A stretch of DNA of 8,049 nucleotides from an uncultured Opitutaceae bacterium (GCA_946482625.1 CAMLSH010000163.1:1-8049), one strand, 5' to 3'. Positions 1-6,762 are shown, counted from the first letter of the stretch. The notes: a model not told the origin generated them from the sequence alone. Made by a program: numbers and translations.

Positions 1-1115
1 ACGTTGGTCGCGATGAACGACGACATGCCATCGGTCTGGAGGTTCTCGTAGCGAATGGCGGGGCGGATACGCCAGTGCTCGCTGGGCTGATGGACGGCGG
101 TGAGGTTGAAGACGTGCTGTTTCAGGCGCGTGCCGCCGGTGAGATCGAGGAATCCGAGGTCGGCCGGCTGGCGGCTCGCGAGGAGCGGGTTGAAGACGGG
201 ATTGTAGTCGGGGCCGTAGATGCGGTCGCCCTCGATGTTGGTATCGAGCGCGGTGGTGATGGCTCCGGCGGAGGCAAGTAGTCGCGGGCTGAAACGGCGC
301 TCGTAGTAGCCGTGCGCGCTGAACAAATCGCTGCTGGTGACATCGGTCGTGGTGACCGCGCGAGCGGCGGGTTCCTGGGGCCGACGGAAATTCTGGCGGG
401 CGTTGTCGAGGGACGTACGCTCATAGCGCAAGCCGGCGGCCCAACGGGAATCTTCAGTTTCGTGATCCGCGTCGAGGGAGACGATGTCGCGGGCTTCATC
501 GAGTTCGAGGAAGCTGGGGACGATGGCACGCGCACCGCGATTGCCGGTGAGATTGGTGTCGCCCCACTCGGAGGAGGGCTTGAGACCCTGGCGGGTCAGG
601 CGCTCGTAGCGGAGTTTCAGACGAGGCAGATCGGTGGGCTTGAAACCGATCTCCAGCCAGAGTCGTTCACGGTCGACGTGGAGTTTGTCGTCGTAGATTG
701 GGAAGAAGGACGCAGACGGAGCGAAGTAACCGCCCGAGCCGTCGTAGAAAATCCGGTAACGACGGTAACCAAAGTCTACGTACGACGTTTCACAATAGGT
801 CCACTGTCCGCTGAGACCATAGTCGGCGTCGCCGGCGATGAGATGGCTGTCGAGGGCGAACGAGGAGTGATCGCCTTCGCGCCGGTAGCGCAAAGACTCC
901 AAGCCACCGAAACCGGATTTCTCGGTGCGGAAACGTTGTTCAAACGCGGCGCGGTTCCCGTCCAGAAAAGTGCCGCCTCCAGAAACGGAGATGCTCCCCT
1001 CGACGAATGGCGCGGAGGATTCTTCGACGACCGCCGGAGCGGCGGCGAAAATGGGCGAAGCTGCAAAGCTGAAAACGAAGCCGAGCAGAGCAGGGCGAAG
1101 TGGGGGCGTTTTCAT
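1..1115 (-). CDS. MtrB/PioB-like outer-membrane beta-barrel protein (partial, C-terminus off the left edge)
   Basis: Reading the minus strand from ATG at 1115 gives 371 uninterrupted codons that run off the window. The protein starts with a signal peptide (MKTPPLRPALLGFVFSFAAS, then PIFAAA) with an AxA-like cleavage site near residues 24-26. The rest is rich in alternating aromatic/polar strands with Tyr/Arg/Asp-rich turns, for example YRRYRIFYDG around 118-125 and LPRLKLRYERLTRQG around 163-177, typical of large outer-membrane barrels of the MtrB/PioB type. That family forms the sheath through which a multihaem cytochrome passes electrons across the outer membrane. The gene begins 22 bp after the stop of an octahaem cytochrome, the usual gene pairing for such conduits. 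Unlike Shewanella MtrB there is no N-terminal CXXC; the only visible cysteine is C108. The Shine-Dalgarno is weak, so translational coupling to the cytochrome gene is likely. The barrel call is firm; the MtrB-type assignment is moderate because the C-terminus is not seen. Confidence 0.75.
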   Translation of the reverse strand, partial: MKTPPLRPALLGFVFSFAASPIFAAAPAVVEESSAPFVEGSISVSGGGTFLDGNRAAFEQRFRTEKSGFGGLESLRYRREGDHSSFALDSHLIAGDADYGLSGQWTYCETSYVDFGYRRYRIFYDGSGGYFAPSASFFPIYDDKLHVDRERLWLEIGFKPTDLPRLKLRYERLTRQGLKPSSEWGDTNLTGNRGARAIVPSFLELDEARDIVSLDADHETEDSRWAAGLRYERTSLDNARQNFRRPQEPAARAVTTTDVTSSDLFSAHGYYERRFSPRLLASAGAITTALDTNIEGDRIYGPDYNPVFNPLLASRQPADLGFLDLTGGTRLKQHVFNLTAVHQPSEHWRIRPAIRYENLQTDGMSSFIATN

Positions 1116-1137
1116 GGATGAGTGGGGTGAGTCGAGC

Positions 1138-1971
1138 TCAGTAACGTAGAGATGAGTTGGCGTGGGAGCCGTGGATCGCCTCGTGGCAGCCAGCGGTCCA
1201 GCAGGTGCCGCGAGCGAGGAACGGGCGGTGATCGATGCCGCCAATCAAGAGCTGCCCGCCCGGAGCCTGTTGTTGAAAATGGCACTGGAAGCACAGCGAT
1301 TGATTGCGCGCTTTCAGCATCTTCTCATTCACCGAACCGTGGGGGTTGTGGCAGGTGACGCAGCCATCGCGCAAAGCCTCGTGCTCAAACGCGAATGGGC
1401 CGCGCTGGGCAGCGTGGCACTTGAGGCAGGTCTCGTTCATCGAAGCGAGCTGGGTGCCGGCCCCCATGACGGCGTCGCCTTGATGAGGATTATGGCAGTC
1501 GGTGCAGGACATCTTTCCGGCGAGCACCGGATGACCGTGCGGGAGGGCGAACTCACCGCGTTTGTCGAGATGACATTGGAAGCACGCCTCAGGAGAGCTA
1601 CGCGGGTTGACGATCGTGCCGGCGGCGCCGCCGGTCTGGACGTGCGTACTGGCCGGGCCATGACAGGCTTCGCAGGAAATGTTTTTGCCCGCCTCGGAGC
1701 CCTGGAGGCGCGCATGCGTGGCATCGTGGAAGCCGCTGGCGATGTCTTGATGGCACTGCCGGCATTCGGCGGCGCCGACGAAAGTCGCTCCGGCGATGGT
1801 TGGCGGAGCGACGATGGTGCGATTGGAGGTGATGGCGCAGGAGATGAGCAGCTGGGTCCCGATGGCCGTGGCGATGATGGTGCTGCGTCGACGAGAAGGC
1901 GTAGCCAGGAGGCGGATGCGGGCGCGCAACCAGCGTAGCAAGCGGGGGAGGGTATCTCGTCGAAGATTCAT
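1138..1971 (-). CDS. DmsE-like octahaem c-type cytochrome, probable lipoprotein
   Basis: This 277-residue protein has seven CXXCH motifs (starting at C70, C100, C130, C156, C182, C204, C227) and a terminal CX4CH (C257 WTAG C262 H263), giving eight predicted c-type haems. Spacing and flanking text such as CEACHGPAS, CTDCHNPH, KCHAAQRGPFAFEH and CVTCHNPHGSVN match the DmsE/MtrA-like periplasmic cytochromes that feed electrons into an MtrB-type barrel. Named DmsE/MtrA members are decahaem, so this one is shorter. The N-terminus is Arg-rich (residues 1-30), then has a hydrophobic segment (31-44) ending in LISC, which fits a lipobox with C45 as the lipidated cysteine. Otherwise the segment is a signal anchor. 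ATG at 1971 is preceded by AGGA about 8 bases upstream. It is the first gene of a two-gene operon with the MtrB-like gene, and a palindromic site lies 95 bp upstream. Its role as a trans-outer-membrane electron carrier is inferred from family and neighbour. Confidence 0.9.
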   Translation of the reverse strand: MNLRRDTLPRLLRWLRARIRLLATPSRRRSTIIATAIGTQLLISCAITSNRTIVAPPTIAGATFVGAAECRQCHQDIASGFHDATHARLQGSEAGKNISCEACHGPASTHVQTGGAAGTIVNPRSSPEACFQCHLDKRGEFALPHGHPVLAGKMSCTDCHNPHQGDAVMGAGTQLASMNETCLKCHAAQRGPFAFEHEALRDGCVTCHNPHGSVNEKMLKARNQSLCFQCHFQQQAPGGQLLIGGIDHRPFLARGTCWTAGCHEAIHGSHANSSLRY

Positions 1972-2063
1972 GGGCGTCCTGGAAGCACGACGCGGCTGGT
2001 TTCAGCAGACCGGTCGTATGGCGCGCAATGAGTAGGGAACGGAGACGCGCGCGAAAGCCGGTT

Positions 2064-2082
2064 AGCGTAACGGGGTTGTTAC
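2064..2082. promoter_or_regulatory. Palindromic operator candidate, copy 1 (upstream of cytochrome operon)
   Basis: The plus strand reads AGCGTAACGGGGTTGTTAC. GTAAC at 2067-2071 and GTTAC at 2078-2082 are perfect inverted repeats with a 6-base spacer. The same 19 bases recur at 7318-7336 with one mismatch. The site lies 95 bp before the cytochrome start. An OmpR-family regulator is encoded nearby and is the obvious candidate binder, but that is inference. I could not place a convincing -10/-35 pair. Confidence 0.6.
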
Positions 2083-2112
2083 CCGTGTGCGTAGTCAGCC
2101 CGCGTGCTCGCG

Positions 2113-2136
2113 GCGGTCGCCGAGTGGACTGACCGC
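2113..2136 (-). other. Weak hairpin just downstream of the barrel gene
   Basis: GCGGTC (2113-2118) and GACCGC (2131-2136) form a 6-bp stem with a 12-base loop, starting a few bases after the TAG stop of the outer-membrane barrel gene. No T-tract follows on the minus strand, so it is at best a poor intrinsic terminator separating the two minus-strand operons. It may be chance in such GC-rich DNA. Confidence 0.25.
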
Positions 2137-2138
2137 GA

Positions 2139-3380
2139 CTAAAACCTCACGGTGAATTGCGCGGCGACGAGATGACTCCAGGCGTCGCTCGTCGACTCCT
2201 CATGCTGCAAACTGAACTGAAGTTTCAGCTGGGTGTTGGCAGAGAAACGGTAGCCGGGCGCGAGATCGAGGCGGCGAAGATTGCGCCCCCAGCGGATGCG
2301 TCCGCCGCGCGGGTCGGGAACATGCCCGAAGACCTGCTCGTTCCAGCGGAGGGAGCCGAAGAACTGCGGCGTGAATTTGTATTTCGTTTCCACGTACCAC
2401 GCGAAGACGTCGACATCGGCGACGCCGGGAATTTCGAAGCGTGCCTGGAAGGTCTCGGCCCAGAGCTGCCAGTGACGCCAGGCGAAACCAATCTCCTGCG
2501 CCAGCAGACGCTGGCGGTAGTCGCCGGGGTCGCGACCCGGGGCGAGCGATGACTGCGCGTCGGGCGAAAGGTAGGACCCCGAACTCGCGGAAACGCCGAA
2601 CGTCCAGGTCGGACTCGGGCGGTAGGCGACACGGCCGCTCACCGTGGGATGCTGCCATTGCGCGTCGGCGACGCTCCAGTGATCGGGGCGGGCGGACAGC
2701 GCTTGGTTTTTGATTTCGGCGGCGTATTCGATCTTCCACAACTTGCCGGCGACCGCCGCGCCGGTGGCGTAGCTCGGGCCCCAGATGACGGGGATACGCA
2801 TCGCCTTTTCGGAGAATTCGGACTCAGGGGTTCCGCCCGGCCGGACAAATGCCCAGCGTAGCAAGGTGTTGATTGAAGGTGCAGGCGTGAGGTCCCAAAT
2901 CCCGATGACGTTTTCGTACACGACGGGCGCGGTGACGAAGGGATTTTCCCATGAGCCGTGACGGGAGACCCAGCTACCGACGACGGTGGCGAATTGACCG
3001 ATCTGGATGTTAAAGCGGCCTTCTTCTCCCGGCGTGAAACGGAGGACGTATTCGTCGAGCCGGCACTCAAGGTCGCGGTTACCGGGATCGAAGCCGCGGT
3101 CGATGCGCGCTTGCGCGAAGGCGTAGAAATGAGAGCCGAGCTGGCCGTCGAAAAAAAGCGTGAGGCGGGGATTGAAGAGATGATCGTCGGGCGTGAAGAG
3201 GAGCCCGGGCGCCGGTTTTTCGAACCAGTAACCCTCGATATCTGCCGTGCCGCTGAGGCGGGCTCGCACGCGATCATCGAACAGGCTGATGACGGGAGAT
3301 TCGTCGAAGAAGCCGCTGACCGCGTGGGTGCACGCCAGGGAGGCGAGCAGGAGGGCGCGGAAGGCGACGGGACGGTTCAT
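2139..3380 (-). CDS. Outer-membrane beta-barrel (porin-like) protein of unrecognised family
   Basis: The 413-residue protein has a signal peptide (about residues 1-23, ALLLASLACTHAVSG). It then shows repeated amphipathic strands with aromatic girdle residues and ends in VAAQFTVRF, with the terminal Phe typical of proteins assembled by the BAM complex. This makes an outer-membrane barrel very likely. A distinctive segment, GQFATVVGSWVSRHGSW then ENPF (about 128-147), and IPVIWGPSY (196-204) look like conserved family motifs, but I cannot name the family. There are only two cysteines (C17 in the signal peptide, C106) and no haem motif. ATG at 3380 is only 4 bp after the kinase stop, with no strong Shine-Dalgarno, so it is probably translated by coupling as the last gene of the two-component operon. 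It may supply a pore for the cupredoxin- or cytochrome-linked process. The substrate is unknown. Confidence 0.8.
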   Translation of the reverse strand: MNRPVAFRALLLASLACTHAVSGFFDESPVISLFDDRVRARLSGTADIEGYWFEKPAPGLLFTPDDHLFNPRLTLFFDGQLGSHFYAFAQARIDRGFDPGNRDLECRLDEYVLRFTPGEEGRFNIQIGQFATVVGSWVSRHGSWENPFVTAPVVYENVIGIWDLTPAPSINTLLRWAFVRPGGTPESEFSEKAMRIPVIWGPSYATGAAVAGKLWKIEYAAEIKNQALSARPDHWSVADAQWQHPTVSGRVAYRPSPTWTFGVSASSGSYLSPDAQSSLAPGRDPGDYRQRLLAQEIGFAWRHWQLWAETFQARFEIPGVADVDVFAWYVETKYKFTPQFFGSLRWNEQVFGHVPDPRGGRIRWGRNLRRLDLAPGYRFSANTQLKLQFSLQHEESTSDAWSHLVAAQFTVRF

Positions 3381-3384
3381 GGTG

Positions 3385-5181
3385 TCACGCGGGAATGGGC
3401 CGGCCCCGCACGCTCAAGCGAAAGCGCGCTTCGAATTCTGTCCAGTCTTCGTCCGAGCGAGTCAGCACGAGATCGCCACCGTGGATACGCGCCAGTTCCC
3501 GCGCGAGGTTGAGGCCGAGGCCATGACCGGGGACGTTTTCGCCCATCGAGCCGCGATGGAAGCGCTCGAAGATGTGCGTGTGCATCTCGGGCGGGATCGG
3601 GCGGCCGGTGTTGCCGATGATGAGGATGGCCCAGCCATCGAGCTCGTTCACCGCGATGCGGATGCGGCCGTCGGGGCGGTTGTACTTACGCGCATTCTCC
3701 AGGAGGTTTTGGAGGATGAGGGTGAGGTAGCGTTGCTCACCGGCGATGGTGACGGTGGGTGGGATTTGCGTGCTTACGCGCAGATTGAGCGGATCGGGAA
3801 GCGCGCTGAGGTCGTCCAGCCAGCCTTCGATAAGCCGGGTGAGATTGACGTTGGAAAAATCGATTTGCACGCGGCCGGCGTCAATTCGGGAGAGGAGCAG
3901 CAGGTCTTCGATAACGCTGGCGAGGCGATACGTTTGATGGATGAGCGCGGCGACCTCGTTGCACTCGGCGGGCGTGAGATTGGGCCGGCTGAGGAGTTCT
4001 TCGAGGCCGGCACGGAGGACGGCGACAGGGGTCTTGAGCTGGTGGGAAGCGTCGGCGGAGAAACGTGCGGAGCGCTGGAGCTCTTCGCTGGTGTGCTCGA
4101 GGGCGGCCTCGGCGCGCTGGCGTTGGACGAAGTTCTCGTCGGAGTCGCGGGCGAGTTTTTCGACGGGACCGGACAGGCGCAGGGCGAGAAACTGGCTCGC
4201 GACAAGGCCGGCGACGAGCAGGAGTATCCCCGTTCCGACTACCTGCCAGCGGAGCTGCCGCTGGCGGGCGTGGAGGGGGGCGAGCGGGTAGAGGCTGACC
4301 TCGTAAGCGGGAGGAAAAAGCGAACCGGGATTAAGGGTTTTGTAGAAGAGCAGGTGAGGTGCGCCGTCCACGGAAACGACCAGCCGGTTCGGGGCGGGGC
4401 TGGTGGATTGGCTGGCGATTGCCTGGGTGACTTTCGCGGCGATCTGTGTGCGGGCCGATGGTGTGATCGCCGGCAGATGGAGCCGGCCGTCGAGCCAGAT
4501 GCCGCTTTTAAGACCGCGCGTAGGGCGGCCGCTCGCGAACTCGAAAGGCTCGAAGCCCAGGACGAGCGCGGCGATGAGTTCGCCGTTTTCGTGAGAGAAT
4601 ATCGGCATTGCGATGATCTCGGTGATCGTCGCTTCGTCAGTGCCGGCGCCTGCGGCCTTTCGGGCGAGGTATCCGGTCTGTGGACGCTCGGGGGGAGACG
4701 GCAGGGAGAGGCTGGATTCCTCGGTCGGTGTGAGCGGGCCGACGTCGCGGTTGTTGGTGGGTGCGATGAGGGCGCCCTGGCGATCGAGAAAACGGTAGAA
4801 TTGCGCGCGCAGTGCGGGAGCGACCGGGTCGGCGACGGGGCCGGAGGTGTTGCCCATCAGGTCGCGAAGTTCGTCTTTCGCGGTGGGGTAGAGCAGGTCG
4901 AGCGCGTTGTCTTCAAGGGCGGCGTGGATGCGCGGGCGTCGGATGAGTGCGCGGCAGCGTTCCACGAGCGCGGCGTGGCGGATTTCCTGGCGGCTGTGGA
5001 GGACGGCGAGGTCGCTTTGGAATTCGCGCTGGAGGGCGGCCTCGACGTTGGCGGCGGCGTTGCGTTCGGCAAAGTAGACGGCGAGCGCGGTGATCGCAGC
5101 GACCACCAGCATCATCGCGATCAGAAGCTTCGAGCGAAAGCTCGCGAAACTGGTTTTCCCGGGGGCGGGCGGGGGTGTCAC
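3385..5181 (-). CDS. Membrane-bound sensor histidine kinase
   Basis: This 598-residue kinase has two membrane segments (about 18-37 and 313-335) flanking a periplasmic sensor region of about 275 residues that I do not recognise. A linker of HAMP/coiled-coil character (about 335-370) follows. The HisKA H-box is FSADASHQLKTPVAVLR with the phospho-accepting H380. The HATPase domain shows the N-box NLLENARKY (N492-Y500, key N492, E495 and N496), a G1-type loop GNTGRPIP (523-530) and the G2 box GHGLGLNLA (552-560). The usual Asp of the G1 DxGxG motif is N524. The start is GTG at 5181, overlapping the TGA stop of the cupredoxin gene as GTGA, which indicates translational coupling. The order regulator, cupredoxin, kinase, barrel makes the response regulator at 5869-6576 its probable partner. 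The H-box and domain layout resemble QseC/CusS-type kinases; the stimulus is unknown. Confidence 0.95.
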   Translation of the reverse strand: MTPPPAPGKTSFASFRSKLLIAMMLVVAAITALAVYFAERNAAANVEAALQREFQSDLAVLHSRQEIRHAALVERCRALIRRPRIHAALEDNALDLLYPTAKDELRDLMGNTSGPVADPVAPALRAQFYRFLDRQGALIAPTNNRDVGPLTPTEESSLSLPSPPERPQTGYLARKAAGAGTDEATITEIIAMPIFSHENGELIAALVLGFEPFEFASGRPTRGLKSGIWLDGRLHLPAITPSARTQIAAKVTQAIASQSTSPAPNRLVVSVDGAPHLLFYKTLNPGSLFPPAYEVSLYPLAPLHARQRQLRWQVVGTGILLLVAGLVASQFLALRLSGPVEKLARDSDENFVQRQRAEAALEHTSEELQRSARFSADASHQLKTPVAVLRAGLEELLSRPNLTPAECNEVAALIHQTYRLASVIEDLLLLSRIDAGRVQIDFSNVNLTRLIEGWLDDLSALPDPLNLRVSTQIPPTVTIAGEQRYLTLILQNLLENARKYNRPDGRIRIAVNELDGWAILIIGNTGRPIPPEMHTHIFERFHRGSMGENVPGHGLGLNLARELARIHGGDLVLTRSDEDWTEFEARFRLSVRGRPIPA

Positions 5182-5819
5182 GGGAAGTTAAGCTGTGCGA
5201 CCGTGTCGGCGGCGAGTTCCACGGGTTGCTCAAGCGTGGTTTTGCTGTTGATCCATGCTTTGAGGACGTAACGGCCGGGCGGAATGCCGGTGAGGCGGAA
5301 GTTGCCGGCGGGATCGGTCAGCACGAAATGCGGGGTGTCGAGGACGAGAATGAGGGCGCGCATGTGTTCGTGGACATCGCAGCGGAGGGTGACCAGTCCT
5401 GGCGTGTCGAATACCTGGAAAGGAACTGGACGCTCGTCGGCGCGGTAGCGACCGAGATCGAAGCGCTTCGGCGCGGAGTAGGAGAAAATGTTGTGGTAGG
5501 CTTCGTCCTCGTTGGGGAACTCGACCTTCGTGCCCAGGCGGATCGGCAGCAGCGACGGGGAAAAGGTGAGGTCCTTCTGGATCATTTGCGCGACTGCGGG
5601 GACTTCGGCCTTTGGGAAAACGCCTTCGAGGTAGACGACGGCGAGCGGCGGGTTCGTGGCGAGAACGCCGCTCTTGGCGACGATCTCGTAGCGCTTGTTC
5701 ATCACGGGTGCCGATTTGGTTTTCGGCAGTTCGACATGACCTTCGATGGAGGCTTGGGCGACGGCGTTGTTCGCAAAGGCAAGGGCGATCAGTAGGAAAA
5801 GCGGGCGGAGGAGAAGCAT
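5178..5819 (-). CDS. Secreted cupredoxin-like protein with carboxypeptidase-regulatory-like tail
   Basis: The 213-residue protein has a signal peptide (MLLLRPLFLLIALAFANNAVAQ, cleavage near A21/Q22), so it is periplasmic or exported. The central part (about 90-160) is cupredoxin-like. FPNEDEAYHNIFSYS carries H109, and LRCDVHEHM carries C147, H150 and M153, the His...Cys-x2-His-x2-Met pattern that can build a type 1 copper site. H152 is an extra nearby histidine. The last 45 residues (FVLTDPAGNFRLTGIPPGRYVLKAW) resemble a carboxypeptidase-regulatory-like beta-sandwich. Proteins of this layout are often named methylamine utilization protein in databases, a name without functional support here. 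It sits between the response regulator (49-bp gap) and the kinase (4-bp overlap), so it may be a redox or copper partner of the sensor, or an electron carrier. Both roles are inference. The upstream Shine-Dalgarno is weak. Confidence 0.85.
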   Translation of the reverse strand: MLLLRPLFLLIALAFANNAVAQASIEGHVELPKTKSAPVMNKRYEIVAKSGVLATNPPLAVVYLEGVFPKAEVPAVAQMIQKDLTFSPSLLPIRLGTKVEFPNEDEAYHNIFSYSAPKRFDLGRYRADERPVPFQVFDTPGLVTLRCDVHEHMRALILVLDTPHFVLTDPAGNFRLTGIPPGRYVLKAWINSKTTLEQPVELAADTVAQLNFP

Positions 5820-5868
5820 GGCGACTGGAGCGACTGTGCGAACGGGGCGGATACGGAAAACGAGGGCG

Positions 5869-6576
5869 TTATTTGGGAAAAGGGGCGCTCGAGCCGGCGT
5901 GGGGCATGTCGCTCAGGGTGTAGCCGATGCCGCGGCAGGTGTGGATGAGAGGAGGCGTAAACTTGGAGTCCACTTTGCGGCGGAGGCGGGTGATGAAAAT
6001 TTCCACCGTGCGCGTGTCGTATTCGTGATCGCGCTGCCAGACGCGCTCGCAGAGTTCAGTGCGGGAAAAGACCCGGCCGGGTTCCTGCATGAGGAGTTGG
6101 AGGACATCGAATTCGCGGGGCGAAAGCGCGATGGGATGGGCGGAGCGCATGACGCGGCGGTGTTGCACGTCCATGGTGAGATCCGCGACTTTGAGGAGAT
6201 CGGCGGCGCTGGGCGTGGTGCCGCGGCGGCCAAGGGCTTCCACGCGCGCGACGAGTTCGTCCATGGAAAACGGCTTCGCGAGATAGTCGTCGGCGCCGGC
6301 ATTCAAACCTTTGATACGGTGTTCGACTTCGCTGCGGGCGGTGAGGATGAGGACGCGGGCGGTGCAGTTGGCATCGCGAAGGCGGGCGAGGACCGCGAGA
6401 CCGTCGAGCCGCGGGAGATTCAAATCGAGAACGATGAGATCGTGCGGGGTCTCAAGCGCAGTCTGGAGGGCGTCAAGGCCGTCGTGACGTGCGGTCGGCA
6501 CATGGCCGCGGCGGGTGAGGGCACTGGAGATGTGTCGCGCGAGTTGCGCTTCATCTTCCACCACGAGGATACGCAT
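5869..6576 (-). CDS. OmpR/PhoB-family DNA-binding response regulator
   Basis: The 235-residue protein has a complete receiver domain: acidic pair E7/D8, phospho-acceptor D51 in LIVLDLNLPRLDG, T79, Y98 and K101 in DDYLAKPFSMDEL. A linker and a winged-helix output domain follow (about 125-225), with LSPREFDVLQLLMQEPGRVFS and the recognition-helix region TRTVEIFITRLRRKVD, then the wing GIGYTL. The sequence is closest in style to the QseB/PmrA/CusR branch. ATG at 6576 is preceded by AGGAAA with an 8-base spacing, the clearest ribosome site in this operon. It is the first gene of the four-gene minus-strand operon and should be phosphorylated by the kinase two genes downstream. The intergenic region upstream carries large palindromes but no full copy of the 19-bp palindromic site, so autoregulation through that site is not evident. 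Confidence 0.96.
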   Translation of the reverse strand: MRILVVEDEAQLARHISSALTRRGHVPTARHDGLDALQTALETPHDLIVLDLNLPRLDGLAVLARLRDANCTARVLILTARSEVEHRIKGLNAGADDYLAKPFSMDELVARVEALGRRGTTPSAADLLKVADLTMDVQHRRVMRSAHPIALSPREFDVLQLLMQEPGRVFSRTELCERVWQRDHEYDTRTVEIFITRLRRKVDSKFTPPLIHTCRGIGYTLSDMPHAGSSAPFPK

Positions 6577-6616
6577 GATGGCGGTTTCCTAAACGAGACT
6601 GGCGCCGCCGCAAGCG

Positions 6617-6645
6617 TGCGGAATTCGGGGCGTCCCGATTCCGCA
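6617..6645. repeat. Strong imperfect palindrome (hairpin A)
   Basis: TGCGGAA pairs with TTCCGCA (7 bp), continued by TCGGG/CCCGA (5 bp) with a single bulged T, and closed by a 4-base loop. The result is a 12-bp stem. It begins 41 bases before the regulator start codon. No T-run follows on the minus strand, so it is not a standard intrinsic terminator. It could be part of a REP-like interspersed element with the adjacent palindrome. Confidence 0.6.
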
Positions 6646-6647
6646 TG

Positions 6648-6713
6648 TAGGGCCCGAGCGTAGTCGGCACCTCTGGGGTATTTCGAGCCGGCGCTGAGCA
6701 AGCTCAGGCCCTA
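6648..6713. repeat. Long inverted repeat with nested hairpin (hairpin B)
   Basis: On the plus strand TAGGGCCCGAGC (6648-6659) and GCTCAGGCCCTA (6702-6713) are complementary over 12 positions, with one mismatch on this strand that becomes a wobble pair in minus-strand RNA. They enclose 42 bases. Inside and overlapping the right arm, CTGAG (6694-6698) can instead pair with CTCAG (6703-6707) around a 4-base loop, so two competing folds exist. The position just after the CHRD gene stop suits a transcription boundary or a mobile palindromic repeat. Confidence 0.55.
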
Positions 6714-6762
6714 TATCGGCGGGGACGTGCGGCGAAACCGAGTGTTTGCTGCGCGGAGGGTG

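Larger units (their letters stand above)
6577..6762. other. Intergenic region upstream of the response regulator
   Basis: These 186 bases lie between the CHRD/PEP-CTERM gene stop and the response-regulator start and must hold the regulator operon promoter unless it is read through from upstream. No convincing -35/-10 pair was identified. Most of the stretch is occupied by the two palindromic structures listed separately. Confidence 0.6.

Noticed and set aside
758..775. GGTAAC repeated twice, resembling half-sites of the palindromic operator
   Set aside because: It lies inside the MtrB-like coding region, where it encodes a Gly-Tyr-Arg-Arg-Tyr-Arg stretch, and lacks the inverted GTTAC arm at the right spacing.
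312..1938. Two plus-strand open frames (312-1121 and 1162-1938) opposite the MtrB-like and cytochrome genes
   Set aside because: The minus strand encodes eight haem motifs and a signal-peptide-bearing barrel. The plus-strand frames show no domains and are antisense shadows.
3247..5271. A 674-codon plus-strand open frame opposite the histidine kinase
   Set aside because: The minus-strand kinase carries intact H, N and G2 boxes and fits an operon with overlapping stops and starts. The plus-strand product is a Glu/Gly/Val-rich, motif-free translation expected from antisense of GC-rich DNA.
5746..6663. A 305-codon plus-strand open frame opposite the response regulator
   Set aside because: It overlaps a fully conserved receiver and winged-helix gene and runs through the intergenic palindromes; no motif supports it.
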